In this document: one piece after another, positions 31,609 through 39,462 of the stretch
Layout of the letters: every line of letters begins with the position of its first letter
Position numbering within the stretch: the first letter of the stretch is position 1
Source of the DNA: Candidatus Binatia bacterium
Lineage (GTDB): Bacteria; Desulfobacterota; Binatia; UBA9968
DNA: 44,703 bases
Assembly (NCBI GenBank): GCA_036504975.1
Contig: DASXUF010000108.1
Coordinates: 1 to 44,703, forward strand
Reading direction: 5' to 3'
Position numbers and translations under genes: made by a program
The notes under the pieces: model-generated
The model's database searches: none
The model's input: the letters and a program-made list of their open reading frames with translations, nothing else
Told to the model about the DNA's origin: nothing

Positions 31609-32592
31609 ATGAGAAAAACTCTCCACCTTCTAACGATCATAACGCTGCTTGCATGGCCACCCGCCGCAGCCGCGCAACAGCCCGCCAAAGTTGCGCGCGT
31701 GGGATTTGTGTCGTCGACCGGAGATCCGAAAGCTCCCGGCCCCCTGGTTGAGGCGTTTCGCGACAAGCTCCGCGAGCTGGGTCATGTCGAGGGAAAAAAT
31801 ATTCGGGTCGAGTATCGCTACGCCGAAGGGAAGCTGGACCGCGTGCCGGGTTTCGTGGAGGAGCTCGTGCGGAGCAAGGTGGATGCCCTTGTCGTTTCTT
31901 CCGTGCCGGCGATCCGCGCGGCCAAGCGGGCGGCGACGACGGTTCCCGTCGTCATGGTGATTTCCGTGGATCCGGTCGCGATCGGAATCGTCGAGAACCT
32001 GGCGCGCCCCGGCGGAAACATCACCGGGATTGTCAGTCTCAGCCGGGAATTAAGGAAGCAGGGATTGGAATTGCTCAAAGAGGCGGTTCCGAGACTCGCG
32101 CGCGTCGGAATTCTTTGGAACTCGGAGGGACGAGCAGCGGCAACCGCCTTCAAGGACTACGAAGCCGCTGCGCCGTTGAGGAGGGTACAGGTTCAATCGC
32201 TGGAAGTGAGAGGCTCGACACTGAATCTGGAGGGAGCGTTTCAAGCCGCCGTCAAGGGGCGCGCCGGCGCGCTCATCGCCGTCAGCAACGCGGCGCTTGC
32301 CCATTACTCCAAGCAGATTGCGGAACTGGCCTTGAAGAACCGGCTTCCCTCCATGTCCGAAAGGAGCGAGTACGCGGCGGCCGGCGGGCTCATGGACTAT
32401 TCAGCCGACTACACGGAGAACTTCAAGCGCGTTGCCGTGTACGTGGATAAGATTCTGAAGGGCGCCAAGCCCGGAGATCTCCCGATCGAGCCGAGCAAGT
32501 TCGATCTCGTAATCAATCTCAAAACGGCCAAGCAGCTCGGGCTTACGATTCCGCCCGACCTCATCAAGCGTGCGAGTCGAGTCGTCAAATAA
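31609..32592 (+). CDS. Orphan ABC substrate-binding protein (PF04392-like)
   Basis: This 327-residue exported protein belongs to the ABC_sub_bind (TrpX-like) family. A signal peptide (LHLLTIITLLAWPPAAAAQQ) precedes KVARVGFVSSTGDPKAPGPL, ELGHVEGKNIRVEYRYAEGK and RPGGNITGIVSLSRELRKQG, all typical. Periplasmic binding of an aromatic amino acid, sugar-like or other small ligand is known for relatives, but no permease or ATPase is encoded nearby. The start is placed at ATG 31609, just before the signal peptide; a GTG at 31573 preceded by GAGG is possible. It is followed after 37 bp by another binding-protein gene of a different family. Confidence 0.87.
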   Translation: MRKTLHLLTIITLLAWPPAAAAQQPAKVARVGFVSSTGDPKAPGPLVEAFRDKLRELGHVEGKNIRVEYRYAEGKLDRVPGFVEELVRSKVDALVVSSVPAIRAAKRAATTVPVVMVISVDPVAIGIVENLARPGGNITGIVSLSRELRKQGLELLKEAVPRLARVGILWNSEGRAAATAFKDYEAAAPLRRVQVQSLEVRGSTLNLEGAFQAAVKGRAGALIAVSNAALAHYSKQIAELALKNRLPSMSERSEYAAAGGLMDYSADYTENFKRVAVYVDKILKGAKPGDLPIEPSKFDLVINLKTAKQLGLTIPPDLIKRASRVVK

Positions 32593-32629
32593 ACAGGCGC
32601 GAGGCGAGAGCAAGAATTGGAGGAGTCGG

Positions 32630-33631
32630 ATGAGAAAAATGTTTTGCGTATGTTTTCTGATTGCCTGGCTCATCAACGTGCAAGCCGGTTGGGGGCAGAC
32701 GTCGCCGGACGCGCTGCAGGCGGCCAAGAAAGAAGGCAAGCTGGTCTGGTATACGTCGATGGCGATCGACACCTCCAAGCCGTTGGTGGACGTCTTTGAA
32801 AAACAGTATCCGTTCGTTCGGATCGAACTCGTGCGGGCGGGGGAGGAGCAGCTTTTAAATCGCATATTAACCGAGGACCGCGCCGGCAGGTCGCTCTTCG
32901 ACGTGGTGTCGACCAGCGCCATTCAGGTCCTGGCGATGAGAAATTATTTGGCGCCGTATGCCACTCCCGAAGCTCAGGCTTACATCGCCGAGCTTAAAGA
33001 TTCGCAAAACCGCTGGACCGCCGTTTACAACAACAACCTGATCGTCGCGTACAACACCCGAATGCTGGCGGAGAAAGATGTCCCGAGAGACTACGCCGAT
33101 CTTTTAGACGCAAAATGGAAAGGCAAGATCCTCATGGACCCCGCGGACTATGATTGGTACGGCACGCTCGTTACGGTATGGGGCCGCGAGAAAGCGACCC
33201 AGTACATGCAGCGGCTGGCGCAGCAGGGCCCCGCGTGGCGCCGCGGCCACGGCTTGATTTCGCAGTTGATCGGAGCAGGGGAGGTGCCGCTGGGACTGGC
33301 GTACAGCTTCCGCATCGAGCGGATGAAAAGCGAGGGCGCGCCGGTCGAATGGATTCCGAGCTTCAACCCGATCGTGACGACGATCAACGGCATCGGTCTC
33401 GGCGTCAAGGCCAATGCGCCCAACGCCGGCAAGCTCTTCATCGATTTTATTCTCTCCAAGAAGAGCCAGGAGATGATCCGCGACATGCGCCGCATCCCGT
33501 CGCGGAGCGACGTGAAGCCGCTGGCGGTAAAGATGGACCAGTCCAAGCTGCGCCTGAAGCTCGTTCCTGGCGAGGTCACGGCGAATATCGATAAATACGC
33601 CGAGGAGTTCAGGAAGATTTTTGGGCTGTAA
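32630..33631 (+). CDS. Orphan periplasmic solute-binding protein (family 1 / Fe3+-type)
   Basis: This 333-residue exported protein starts with a signal peptide (FCVCFLIAWLINVQAGWGQ). It then reads ALQAAKKEGKLVWYTSM, KPLVDVFEKQYPFVRIELVR and LLNRILTEDRAGRSLFDVV, the pattern of class II periplasmic receptors for Fe(III), spermidine/putrescine or phosphonates. YNTRMLAEKDVPRDYADLLD and KWKGKILMDPADYDWYGT complete the hinge region. The YY metal pair of true FbpA proteins is not obvious, so iron binding is not claimed. The ATG at 32630 has GGAGGAG upstream. No cognate permease is present. It may be co-transcribed with the preceding gene. Confidence 0.87.
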   Translation: MRKMFCVCFLIAWLINVQAGWGQTSPDALQAAKKEGKLVWYTSMAIDTSKPLVDVFEKQYPFVRIELVRAGEEQLLNRILTEDRAGRSLFDVVSTSAIQVLAMRNYLAPYATPEAQAYIAELKDSQNRWTAVYNNNLIVAYNTRMLAEKDVPRDYADLLDAKWKGKILMDPADYDWYGTLVTVWGREKATQYMQRLAQQGPAWRRGHGLISQLIGAGEVPLGLAYSFRIERMKSEGAPVEWIPSFNPIVTTINGIGLGVKANAPNAGKLFIDFILSKKSQEMIRDMRRIPSRSDVKPLAVKMDQSKLRLKLVPGEVTANIDKYAEEFRKIFGL

Positions 33632-33734
33632 GTCTTCGGCCGGAAGTACCCAAGGTCAGAACGTTTACCTGATCGTGAAATTTGGGGACCGCGACGAACA
33701 CTGATCGTCCACCACAGAAGAGCCGTCCTCGGCG

Positions 33735-34121
33735 CTAGTTACCCTTTTTCGTGGCGCGCTTTAACTCGATGTTTAGGGCGTGACACTCTCCGCCAACATT
33801 GTCGACGCTATGAGTCTCGGCATCCCTCCAGACCGCTTCACCTGGCTTTAGCTCCACCTCCTGGCTCTTGCCATTAGGCGCCGTGAATTTGACCTTGCAG
33901 GGAGTTAACGCGATGGCAATGTAGGCCGGATGAGAGTGCATCGGCGACTTGCCGCCCGGTTTTAGACGGATGTCTAAGACCCGAACATGCTCGTTATCAG
34001 TGGTGGTCTTGTAAACATCCTTTGCTACCTTCGCCGGGTCCTGAGCGCGCACCAAAAAAACCGGTAACAGAATGATGATGATCAGAACCGGCACCATGTA
34101 GAGTCGTTGAATCTGGTTCAT
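33735..34121 (-). CDS. Exported cupin-domain protein
   Basis: This 128-residue protein has an N-terminal hydrophobic segment (MVPVLIIIILLPVFLVRAQ) that could be a signal peptide or anchor, then one small cupin barrel. The cupin motif HSHPAYIAIAL gives the first metal His pair, and EAVWRDAETHSVDNVGGECH the second half with another His. The role is unknown; single-domain cupins of this kind bind small molecules or metal. AAGGAGG lies upstream of ATG 34121. It stands alone between two plus-strand binding-protein genes and the minus-strand GT2. Confidence 0.8.
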   Translation of the reverse strand: MNQIQRLYMVPVLIIIILLPVFLVRAQDPAKVAKDVYKTTTDNEHVRVLDIRLKPGGKSPMHSHPAYIAIALTPCKVKFTAPNGKSQEVELKPGEAVWRDAETHSVDNVGGECHALNIELKRATKKGN

Positions 34122-34239
34122 AATTTTCCTCCTTCCTGTGGGTCCACTTAGAGTCCAATCTTTCTAGACCGAAACTAAGTTGGTCTCAGACCGTTCAACA
34201 GCACGAGTCATCGGACCTGCCGCTCGGTCTTGCGGGCTT

Positions 34240-35232
34240 TCACCCGACCCGGTCATCGGGTCTGTAGCGGGCTACGTAGTATTGGTTCAGCACCCGTTCC
34301 ATGGCGAGGAGGAGCCGCCCCGGTCCGCGTGCCTTCAACCCCAAGGTCATCAAACGAACCGCACGCTCGATCAAAGCCCTACGCCTCCACCCCAGGGTCC
34401 TGTAGCGTCTCTGGAAGTATTCATCTTCGGGGAGGTCCCATTTGGCACGCAGACGATGAAGACTGGCCAATTCCCATGCGTCGCTCCAACGAAGCAGAAA
34501 GTAGGGAATGTCGCTCCACGCGAGCGGGTGCCCGTGGACAAAAGTGACGACGGACGACGGCTCAAGGTAAATGGCCCCCCCCGCCTGGGCGACGAGCAGA
34601 GAAAAATCGATGTGGTCCCTCGTGTTCAACAATTGCTCATCGAACGGGCCCACTTGGCGGAAGATGTCGGTCCGCGCAAGGAAGCAATGGAACTCGATAT
34701 ATTCTGTCCGCTGCCGCCGGAGGTCTGGGCGAACGTCCTCAGGCTTACGCCCGGCATGATGCATCGTGTCCTTGATGCGTCGCTGAGATGTCCCGCTTCT
34801 GTCCTCGACCTCGAGGTGGCATTCTCCTCCCGCGCAATGTACGACTGCACTGCCGCCATCGAAACATTCGAGGGTCAATGGTGTGACCACCGCCGCGCGG
34901 GTGTCCTCGGCACACTCGACCAACGGACTGAGCCAACCTGGAGCCACGAGGACATCGTTGTCGAGAAATACCACGTACTTGCTTGAGACATGCCCGAGGC
35001 CGAGGTTTCTGGCGCGGTTCGGCGACAGGTAGGAATCTGTCCGGATGAGCCGGAATCCTCTTTCTCTGGCCGTTGACTCGAGAAACCGCTTTATCTTGCG
35101 AGGAGAACCGCCGTCGACATATACTAGCCCGAAGGGAGTGTCCGTGAACTCATAGATAGAGCGGAGGGAGTCGCGCGTGAGACTGAAGCGCTCTCGCGGC
35201 ACGACGACGATGGTGATATGATTCTCCAGCAT
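34240..35232 (-). CDS. Family 2 glycosyltransferase
   Basis: This 330-residue GT-A fold enzyme starts HITIVVVPRERFSLTRDSLR. It continues with a substrate-binding strand (FGLVYVDGGSPRKIKRFLES) and LSPNRARNLGLG, then the DxD-like motif in YVVFLDNDVLVAPGWL (about residue 105). FDEQLLNTRDHIDFSLLVAQ carries the catalytic Asp region. It transfers a sugar from an NDP donor to an unknown acceptor, plausibly for surface polysaccharide or a glycolipid. The ATG at 35232 follows GAGGGG; the frame remains open upstream but that part overlaps the divergent GT4 gene. The start codons are only 38 bp apart, so a shared control region is likely. Confidence 0.88.
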   Translation of the reverse strand: MLENHITIVVVPRERFSLTRDSLRSIYEFTDTPFGLVYVDGGSPRKIKRFLESTARERGFRLIRTDSYLSPNRARNLGLGHVSSKYVVFLDNDVLVAPGWLSPLVECAEDTRAAVVTPLTLECFDGGSAVVHCAGGECHLEVEDRSGTSQRRIKDTMHHAGRKPEDVRPDLRRQRTEYIEFHCFLARTDIFRQVGPFDEQLLNTRDHIDFSLLVAQAGGAIYLEPSSVVTFVHGHPLAWSDIPYFLLRWSDAWELASLHRLRAKWDLPEDEYFQRRYRTLGWRRRALIERAVRLMTLGLKARGPGRLLLAMERVLNQYYVARYRPDDRVG

Positions 35233-35270
35233 TCGGTCACCCCTCGGTGGATAATCAAGGTCCAGACGAC

Positions 35271-36512
35271 ATGAAAGTGCTTGCACTCTGTCCCCCTGAT
35301 AGTACCTCACAAGACGTTGCGGAGTACAGCTTTCTGAGCGAGGAATTTCGGAGTTTGTCAAGCCGCGGTATCGAGATTCACACGATCTCCCTCTCCGGGA
35401 CGACGCGCCGGCCCTACGCCGTGGACGGTGTGACCGTCCATCCCATGCCGCGGCACCGCTACCACCTCATTCAGGCCGTCCCGAACGTCCGACGCGCGCT
35501 GGGACTGCTTGCCAGCGTGCCTCCCCGCATGGGCGCGCGAGCGCGACGTTGCTACGAGATTGCGAGCATCGAAGGCTTCGCTATCGAGGTTGCGCGGGCA
35601 AATGGCGCCGATCTGATTCACGCATCCTTCGGCTATCCCGACGGGAGCGCCGGCGTTCTCGTAAAGAATGCCACCGGACTGCCTCTCCTACTCTCGGTAC
35701 GGGGCGCGGACATTCTGACTGAACGGACGGCTGGGTACGGCGCGCGGCTGGACGATTTGTACGACACGCTCTTTTGCCGGGCGCTGCAGAGCGCGGATTT
35801 GGTTACGGCGAACAGTGGATACGTATTGGAGCGGATACTGGAACTCGGAGTAGACCGGCGGAAATGCGTCCTGTTACCGCGTGCGGTAGACACGGAAAAG
35901 TTCTTCCCTGCCGAATGCGGTAACAGTGGCGGGGCAGAGGCAACGAGCAGGCCGACGATTTTGGCCGCTCGTCACCTGGCACCGAAGAACGGGTTAGAAT
36001 ATCTTATCTATGCTGCGCGTCTTGTGGCGGATCGGGTCCCGAATGTCGTCTTCATGATTTGCGGAAAGGGTGGCAACAGTTACGAGCACCGGCTTAAAGC
36101 GCTGGTACAGAATCTCGAGCTCGAACAGCACGTCGTGTTCCCTGGATGGATTCCGCGCGATCGAATTGTCTCGTATTTTCACTCGTGCGACGTGTCGGTC
36201 ATTCCGTCGGTGATGGAGGCGGCGGGCAACGTGATTCTCGAGGCAATGGCGTGCGGGAAACCTGTCATCGGCAGTCGCGTAGGGGGAATCCCCGAGTACC
36301 TTGACGACGGTGTGACCGGTTTTCTCGTCGAACCCAGGAACCCCGCGGTGCTGGCCGATAGAATTCTCACTCTCATCGGAGACAAGGATTTGGCAAGGCG
36401 GATGGGGATGGCGGGAAGGGCGCGGGTGGTCGGGGAGTTCCGGTTCGATGCCATGATCGCGAGGATCGTTGGGTTCTACGAGGCATTGTTGCGCCGTCCG
36501 GCGGCGTCGTGA
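35271..36512 (+). CDS. Family 4 glycosyltransferase
   Basis: This 413-residue GT-B enzyme has an N-terminal acceptor domain (MKVLALCPPDSTSQDVAEYS, LIHASFGYPDGSAG) and a C-terminal donor domain. The donor domain has ILAARHLAPKNGLEYLIYAA, VVFPGWIPRDRIVSYFHSCD and the E-x7-E motif in EAAGNVILEAMACGKPVIGS. GTs of this type build exopolysaccharide or glycolipids with retention of anomeric configuration. The start is ATG 35271, preceded at ten bases by AAGG; an in-frame GTG at 35247 lacks a ribosome site. Codon use and the tight divergent pairing with the GT2 suggest a small two-gene cassette that may have been acquired together. Confidence 0.9.
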   Translation: MKVLALCPPDSTSQDVAEYSFLSEEFRSLSSRGIEIHTISLSGTTRRPYAVDGVTVHPMPRHRYHLIQAVPNVRRALGLLASVPPRMGARARRCYEIASIEGFAIEVARANGADLIHASFGYPDGSAGVLVKNATGLPLLLSVRGADILTERTAGYGARLDDLYDTLFCRALQSADLVTANSGYVLERILELGVDRRKCVLLPRAVDTEKFFPAECGNSGGAEATSRPTILAARHLAPKNGLEYLIYAARLVADRVPNVVFMICGKGGNSYEHRLKALVQNLELEQHVVFPGWIPRDRIVSYFHSCDVSVIPSVMEAAGNVILEAMACGKPVIGSRVGGIPEYLDDGVTGFLVEPRNPAVLADRILTLIGDKDLARRMGMAGRARVVGEFRFDAMIARIVGFYEALLRRPAAS

Positions 36513-36513
36513 A

Positions 36514-36840
36514 TCAGTTGTGGAAGAGAACGGCGACGGGCCATCCGGAGGATGGCCCGTCGGGGATCCGATGCTCCTCACGACGGGTGGAACGCTGATC
36601 CGGTGAACCTGGAGAAAGATAATACGCGGGCTGGACGCCGAGGGAAGGGACTTCCGGAATCGTCGATTGTCCCTTATTGCCGTGACAGGCGAGACAGGGA
36701 ACGAGACGTTCACTGAGCGAAGCGGCTGCGGCGGGCAGTGCCGCCAACGAGAGAAGCGCAGCTAGAGCGGCACCGGCGACTCGAAACGCGCGAATACTAT
36801 CGGAGAGATCCTTCACTTCGTTCAGGATGACATCCTGCAC
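36514..36840 (-). pseudogene. Remnant of a c-type cytochrome gene
   Basis: The frame (108 residues) contains a signal-peptide-like stretch (AGAALAALLSLAALPAAAA), the heme motif CLACHG and NKGQSTIPEVPSLGVQPAYY. This is the N-terminal third of a small cytochrome c of the sort that partners PQQ dehydrogenases. After PAYYLS the sequence turns into unrelated, low-similarity codons that run through a perfect hairpin, so the C-terminal half, including the distal Met ligand, is lost. The N-terminal 17 residues (MQDVILNEVKDLSDSIR) are encoded by a dispersed GAGAGATCCTTCACTTCG repeat and are not native. It lies downstream of the quinoprotein gene on the same strand, which fits a former redox pair. Confidence 0.7.
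36535..36561. terminator. Perfect 12-bp hairpin after the GT4 gene
   Basis: The arms GACGGGCCATCC (36535-36546) and GGATGGCCCGTC (36550-36561) are perfect complements around GGA. No T-run follows on either strand, so it is not a classic intrinsic terminator. It may still end or protect the GT4 transcript, which stops 23 bp earlier. It interrupts the cytochrome remnant. Confidence 0.5.
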
Positions 36841-36883
36841 GATTCCGAGTTTGTGTCATGCCGAGCGCAGCGAAGCATCTCTC
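36803..36883. repeat. Dispersed repeat pair (GAGAGATCCTTCACTTCG type), inverted
   Basis: Bases 36803-36832 and the reverse complement of 36854-36883 match at 24 of 30 positions. The unit resembles the well-known 'TGTCATTCTGAGCGAAGCGAAGAATCT' repeat of many bacteria. It provides the false N-terminus of the cytochrome remnant. Confidence 0.75.
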
Positions 36884-36930
36884 TTCAGGTCAGGTGTGTT
36901 GTCCCATCCGTGCTAGATTCCCTACACCGA

Positions 36931-38229
36931 TCAGCGCTTGGCCGTCTCGGCCCCGTAGCTGACGCGGTAAACCGCGCCCGCGTAGTCGTCCGAGATCAAG
37001 AGCGAGCCGTCCTTCATGAATTGCACGTCGACCGGCCGCCCGCTGTACTCATTGTTCTGGAGGAAGCCGGTGAGGAAAGGCTCGATCGACTTCACGGTGC
37101 CGTCCTTGTTCAGCTTCGCGACCACCACGTCGCCGCCGATCTTCTTCGTCTTGTTCCACGAGCCATGGCGCGCGATGAAGATGGCGCCCTGATATGCGGC
37201 TGGAAACATCCGGCCGGTGTAGAAGCGCATGCCGAGCGCGGCGCTGTGCGGGCCGAGCAAGGCGACCGGCTTGACGAACTCGTCGCACGAGCGGCCCCAA
37301 CCGACCTCACGGTCGGTGAAATTGCCCTGGTGGCAATACGGGAAGCCGAAATGCTGCCCGGCCTTGGTGACGCGGTTCAGCTCGTCCTCGGGCAGGTCCT
37401 CGGACAACCAGTCGCGGCCGTTATCGGTGAAATAGAATTCTTTCGTAACCGGGTGCCAATCGAAACCGACCGAGTTGCGCACGCCGCGCACGAACGCCTC
37501 CGCGCCGCTGCCGTCAAGATTGATGCGCCGGATCTGCGCGTTTTCCTCCGGCGGAATGCAAATATTGCACGGCGCGCCGACGTTGATGTAGAGCTTGTTG
37601 TCCGGTCCGATGGCGATGAACTTCCATCCGTGCGACTGATGATTGGGCAAGTCGGAGTAAATGACGACGGGCTTCGGCGGGTTGTCGAGGTTGTCCTCGA
37701 TATTTTCCAGCTTGGAAATCTTGGTGCCTTCGCCGATGTAAAGCGCGCCGTTACGAAAGGCGAGGCCGTTCGGACGATCCAACCCCGAGGCCAGGACCTT
37801 CACCTCGCGTTTTCCATTCCGGTCGACGACGGCGTAGACCTTGTCGAGCACACGGTTGCTGACGAAAACGGTTCCCTTATCGCCGAGCCTGAGCGAGCGC
37901 GCGTTGGCGATGCCGCTGGTGTAGACCTCGACCTTGAAGCCCTTGGGGACCTTCAACTGCGCGACCGGCAGCTTGTCCGCCGGCGTCGGAAAAGGCGGCG
38001 CCTGGACGCCGCGCAACTTCGCCGCCACTTCGGCGTTGGGAATGTCGGGACGACCGGGCACCGTCGTGGGAGCCGGTTGAACGTTGGGCGCAGGCTTTTC
38101 CCCGCGAGGCGCCGCTGGAGGTTGGGCTGACGGTTGGTCCTGTTGTGCAAATGCCGGCGGTGCCAGAACCAAAGCGCCAAGCGTTCCGGCGACCAGAAGG
38201 CTGTGTAGAATTGAAGAGTGTGCGGCCAT
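36931..38229 (-). CDS. L-sorbosone dehydrogenase-type (PQQ glucose/sorbosone DH fold) protein
   Basis: This 432-residue exported protein has a signal peptide (SLLVAGTLGALVLAPPAFAQ) and a Pro/Gln-rich linker (residues ~30-70). A six-bladed propeller of the soluble glucose/sorbosone dehydrogenase family follows. Visible blade motifs are KVPKGFKVEVYTSGIANARS, GLDRPNGLAFRNGALYIGEG, LYINVGAPCNICIPPEENAQ and FDWHPVTKEFYFTDNGRDWL. GRPVDVQFMKDGSLLISDDY lies near the C-terminus. The pair of Cys in CNIC and C-x9-C later may form disulfides. Oxidation of a sugar or aldehyde in the periplasm with PQQ is likely; PQQ is not provable from sequence. The ATG at 38229 follows GAGGAGG. Its probable electron acceptor, a cytochrome c, is present only as a remnant downstream. 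Confidence 0.85.
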   Translation of the reverse strand: MAAHSSILHSLLVAGTLGALVLAPPAFAQQDQPSAQPPAAPRGEKPAPNVQPAPTTVPGRPDIPNAEVAAKLRGVQAPPFPTPADKLPVAQLKVPKGFKVEVYTSGIANARSLRLGDKGTVFVSNRVLDKVYAVVDRNGKREVKVLASGLDRPNGLAFRNGALYIGEGTKISKLENIEDNLDNPPKPVVIYSDLPNHQSHGWKFIAIGPDNKLYINVGAPCNICIPPEENAQIRRINLDGSGAEAFVRGVRNSVGFDWHPVTKEFYFTDNGRDWLSEDLPEDELNRVTKAGQHFGFPYCHQGNFTDREVGWGRSCDEFVKPVALLGPHSAALGMRFYTGRMFPAAYQGAIFIARHGSWNKTKKIGGDVVVAKLNKDGTVKSIEPFLTGFLQNNEYSGRPVDVQFMKDGSLLISDDYAGAVYRVSYGAETAKR

Positions 38230-38309
38230 GACAGTCCTCCTCGACGTGAACGTTAGTGATGGTCGAGAATAGGCATGTCCAACGCGCTTTTCAAGACGGA
38301 AGTTATTCC

Positions 38310-38337
38310 TTGACAGGCAATGTGACCGTATTATGCT
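38310..38337 (+). promoter_or_regulatory. Sigma-70-like promoter for the hydratase/lyase gene
   Basis: TTGACA (38310-38315) is followed after 16 bp by TATGCT (38332-38337), a 4/6 match. The gene starts 32 bp further on, behind AAGGAGGGG. It lies in the 139-bp divergent region shared with the quinoprotein gene. Confidence 0.65.
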
Positions 38338-38368
38338 CGCGTTCAAAGTTCGTTAAGGAGGGGAACCA

Positions 38369-39199
38369 ATGACCATCAAGAGTTATCAGACGGTTAAAGT
38401 CGAAAAAGAAGACGGCATCGCCTGGGTTATCTTGAACCGCCCTGAGAAGCGCAACGCGATGAACCCGCAGCTCCACTACGATATGCTCGAAGCGCTGACG
38501 GAGCTGGAGACGGATAGGGAGACGCAAGTCGTCGTGCTGACGGGCGCGGGCAGCAGTTGGTGCGCGGGACAGGACCTGAGGGAATACTTTCGCGGGCTGG
38601 AAAATAATCCGGCGGAGCGGCGCAAGGCGGGATGGGCGTCGCAGGAATGGCGCTGGCGGCGGCTGTTCACGTTTCCCAAGCCGACGATCGCGATGGTCAA
38701 CGGCTATTGCTTCGGCGGCGCGTTCACGCCGCTGATCGCGTGCGATTTCGCCATCGCGGCGGAGGACGCCACGTTTGGCCTCAGCGAAATCAACTGGGGA
38801 ATTTTTCCCGGCGGTTTGGTGAGTCGCGTCTTGGCCGATGCTCTGAGTTACCGCGACGCCGTGTATTACATCATGACCGGCGACACGTTCGACGGCAAAA
38901 AGGCCGCGGAGATCAAGTTGGTGAATTTCGCCGTGCCGCGCGAGAAATTGAGAGAAGAGACCGTGAAGCTGGCGAAGAAGCTGATGGAAAAAAATCCGCA
39001 CACGCTGCGCGCGGCGAAAGAGGTCTACAAGTTCTGCCGCACGATGGACTACGCCCAGGCCGAGGACTACATGTCGGCCAAAGGCGCCGCGCTAAGAGCG
39101 ACCGACCCTGAGAAAGGGCGGGAGGAAGGGGCGAGGCAGTTTCTCGACGAAAAAACCTTTCGCCCGGGATTGGGAGCGTATCAACGGAATAAAAAATAG
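38369..39199 (+). CDS. Probable p-hydroxycinnamoyl-CoA (feruloyl-CoA) hydratase/lyase
   Basis: This 276-residue crotonase-fold protein closely follows the Pseudomonas feruloyl-CoA hydratase/lyase along its length: GIAWVILNRPEKRNAMNPQL, VVVLTGAGSSWCAGQDLREY, PTIAMVNGYCFGGAFTPLIA and FGLSEINWGIFPGGLVSRVL. The catalytic Glu is at residue 140 (SEINWG) and the lyase Tyr at 234 (EDYMSAK), matching Glu143 and Tyr239 of the known enzyme. The reaction would be hydration of feruloyl-, caffeoyl- or coumaroyl-CoA and cleavage to the benzaldehyde and acetyl-CoA. No feruloyl-CoA synthetase or vanillin dehydrogenase is in the window. A general enoyl-CoA hydratase is the alternative, but the Tyr argues against it. 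Confidence 0.85.
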   Translation: MTIKSYQTVKVEKEDGIAWVILNRPEKRNAMNPQLHYDMLEALTELETDRETQVVVLTGAGSSWCAGQDLREYFRGLENNPAERRKAGWASQEWRWRRLFTFPKPTIAMVNGYCFGGAFTPLIACDFAIAAEDATFGLSEINWGIFPGGLVSRVLADALSYRDAVYYIMTGDTFDGKKAAEIKLVNFAVPREKLREETVKLAKKLMEKNPHTLRAAKEVYKFCRTMDYAQAEDYMSAKGAALRATDPEKGREEGARQFLDEKTFRPGLGAYQRNKK

Positions 39200-39200
39200 A

Positions 39201-39272
39201 ATCCAGAAGTCAGAATTCAGAAGCCAGGAGTGGGGCGGGGATTCTGGCTCCTGGATACTGGCTACTAAATTC
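39201..39272. repeat. Dispersed noncoding inverted repeat (CAGAAGCCAGGAG type)
   Basis: CAGAATTCAGAAGCCAGGAG lies to the left and ATTCTGGCTCCTGGATACTG to the right of a GGGGCGGGG centre, as imperfect inverted arms. The type is common between genes in uncultured bacteria. The remaining gap up to 39462 has no visible gene. Confidence 0.65.
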
Positions 39273-39462
39273 TAAGTGAATATCACTACTGTCCGACAGA
39301 TTGGAAATTTGGCCGAATTGCCCTTGTAACTTTCTGATTTTCTAAGACTGTCATTTCGGTGACGAGTTCAAATCGGTAACACGTTGAGAACCTCAGAGGG
39401 TTAAGTAAATACAGGTGTTTTTTAGACGAACCCACAAAACAGTCGGACGCTACTGAGTGAAT

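Noticed and set aside
36853-38130. 425-codon frame opposite the quinoprotein gene
   Set aside because: Shadow of a propeller protein with a signal peptide and strong ribosome site.
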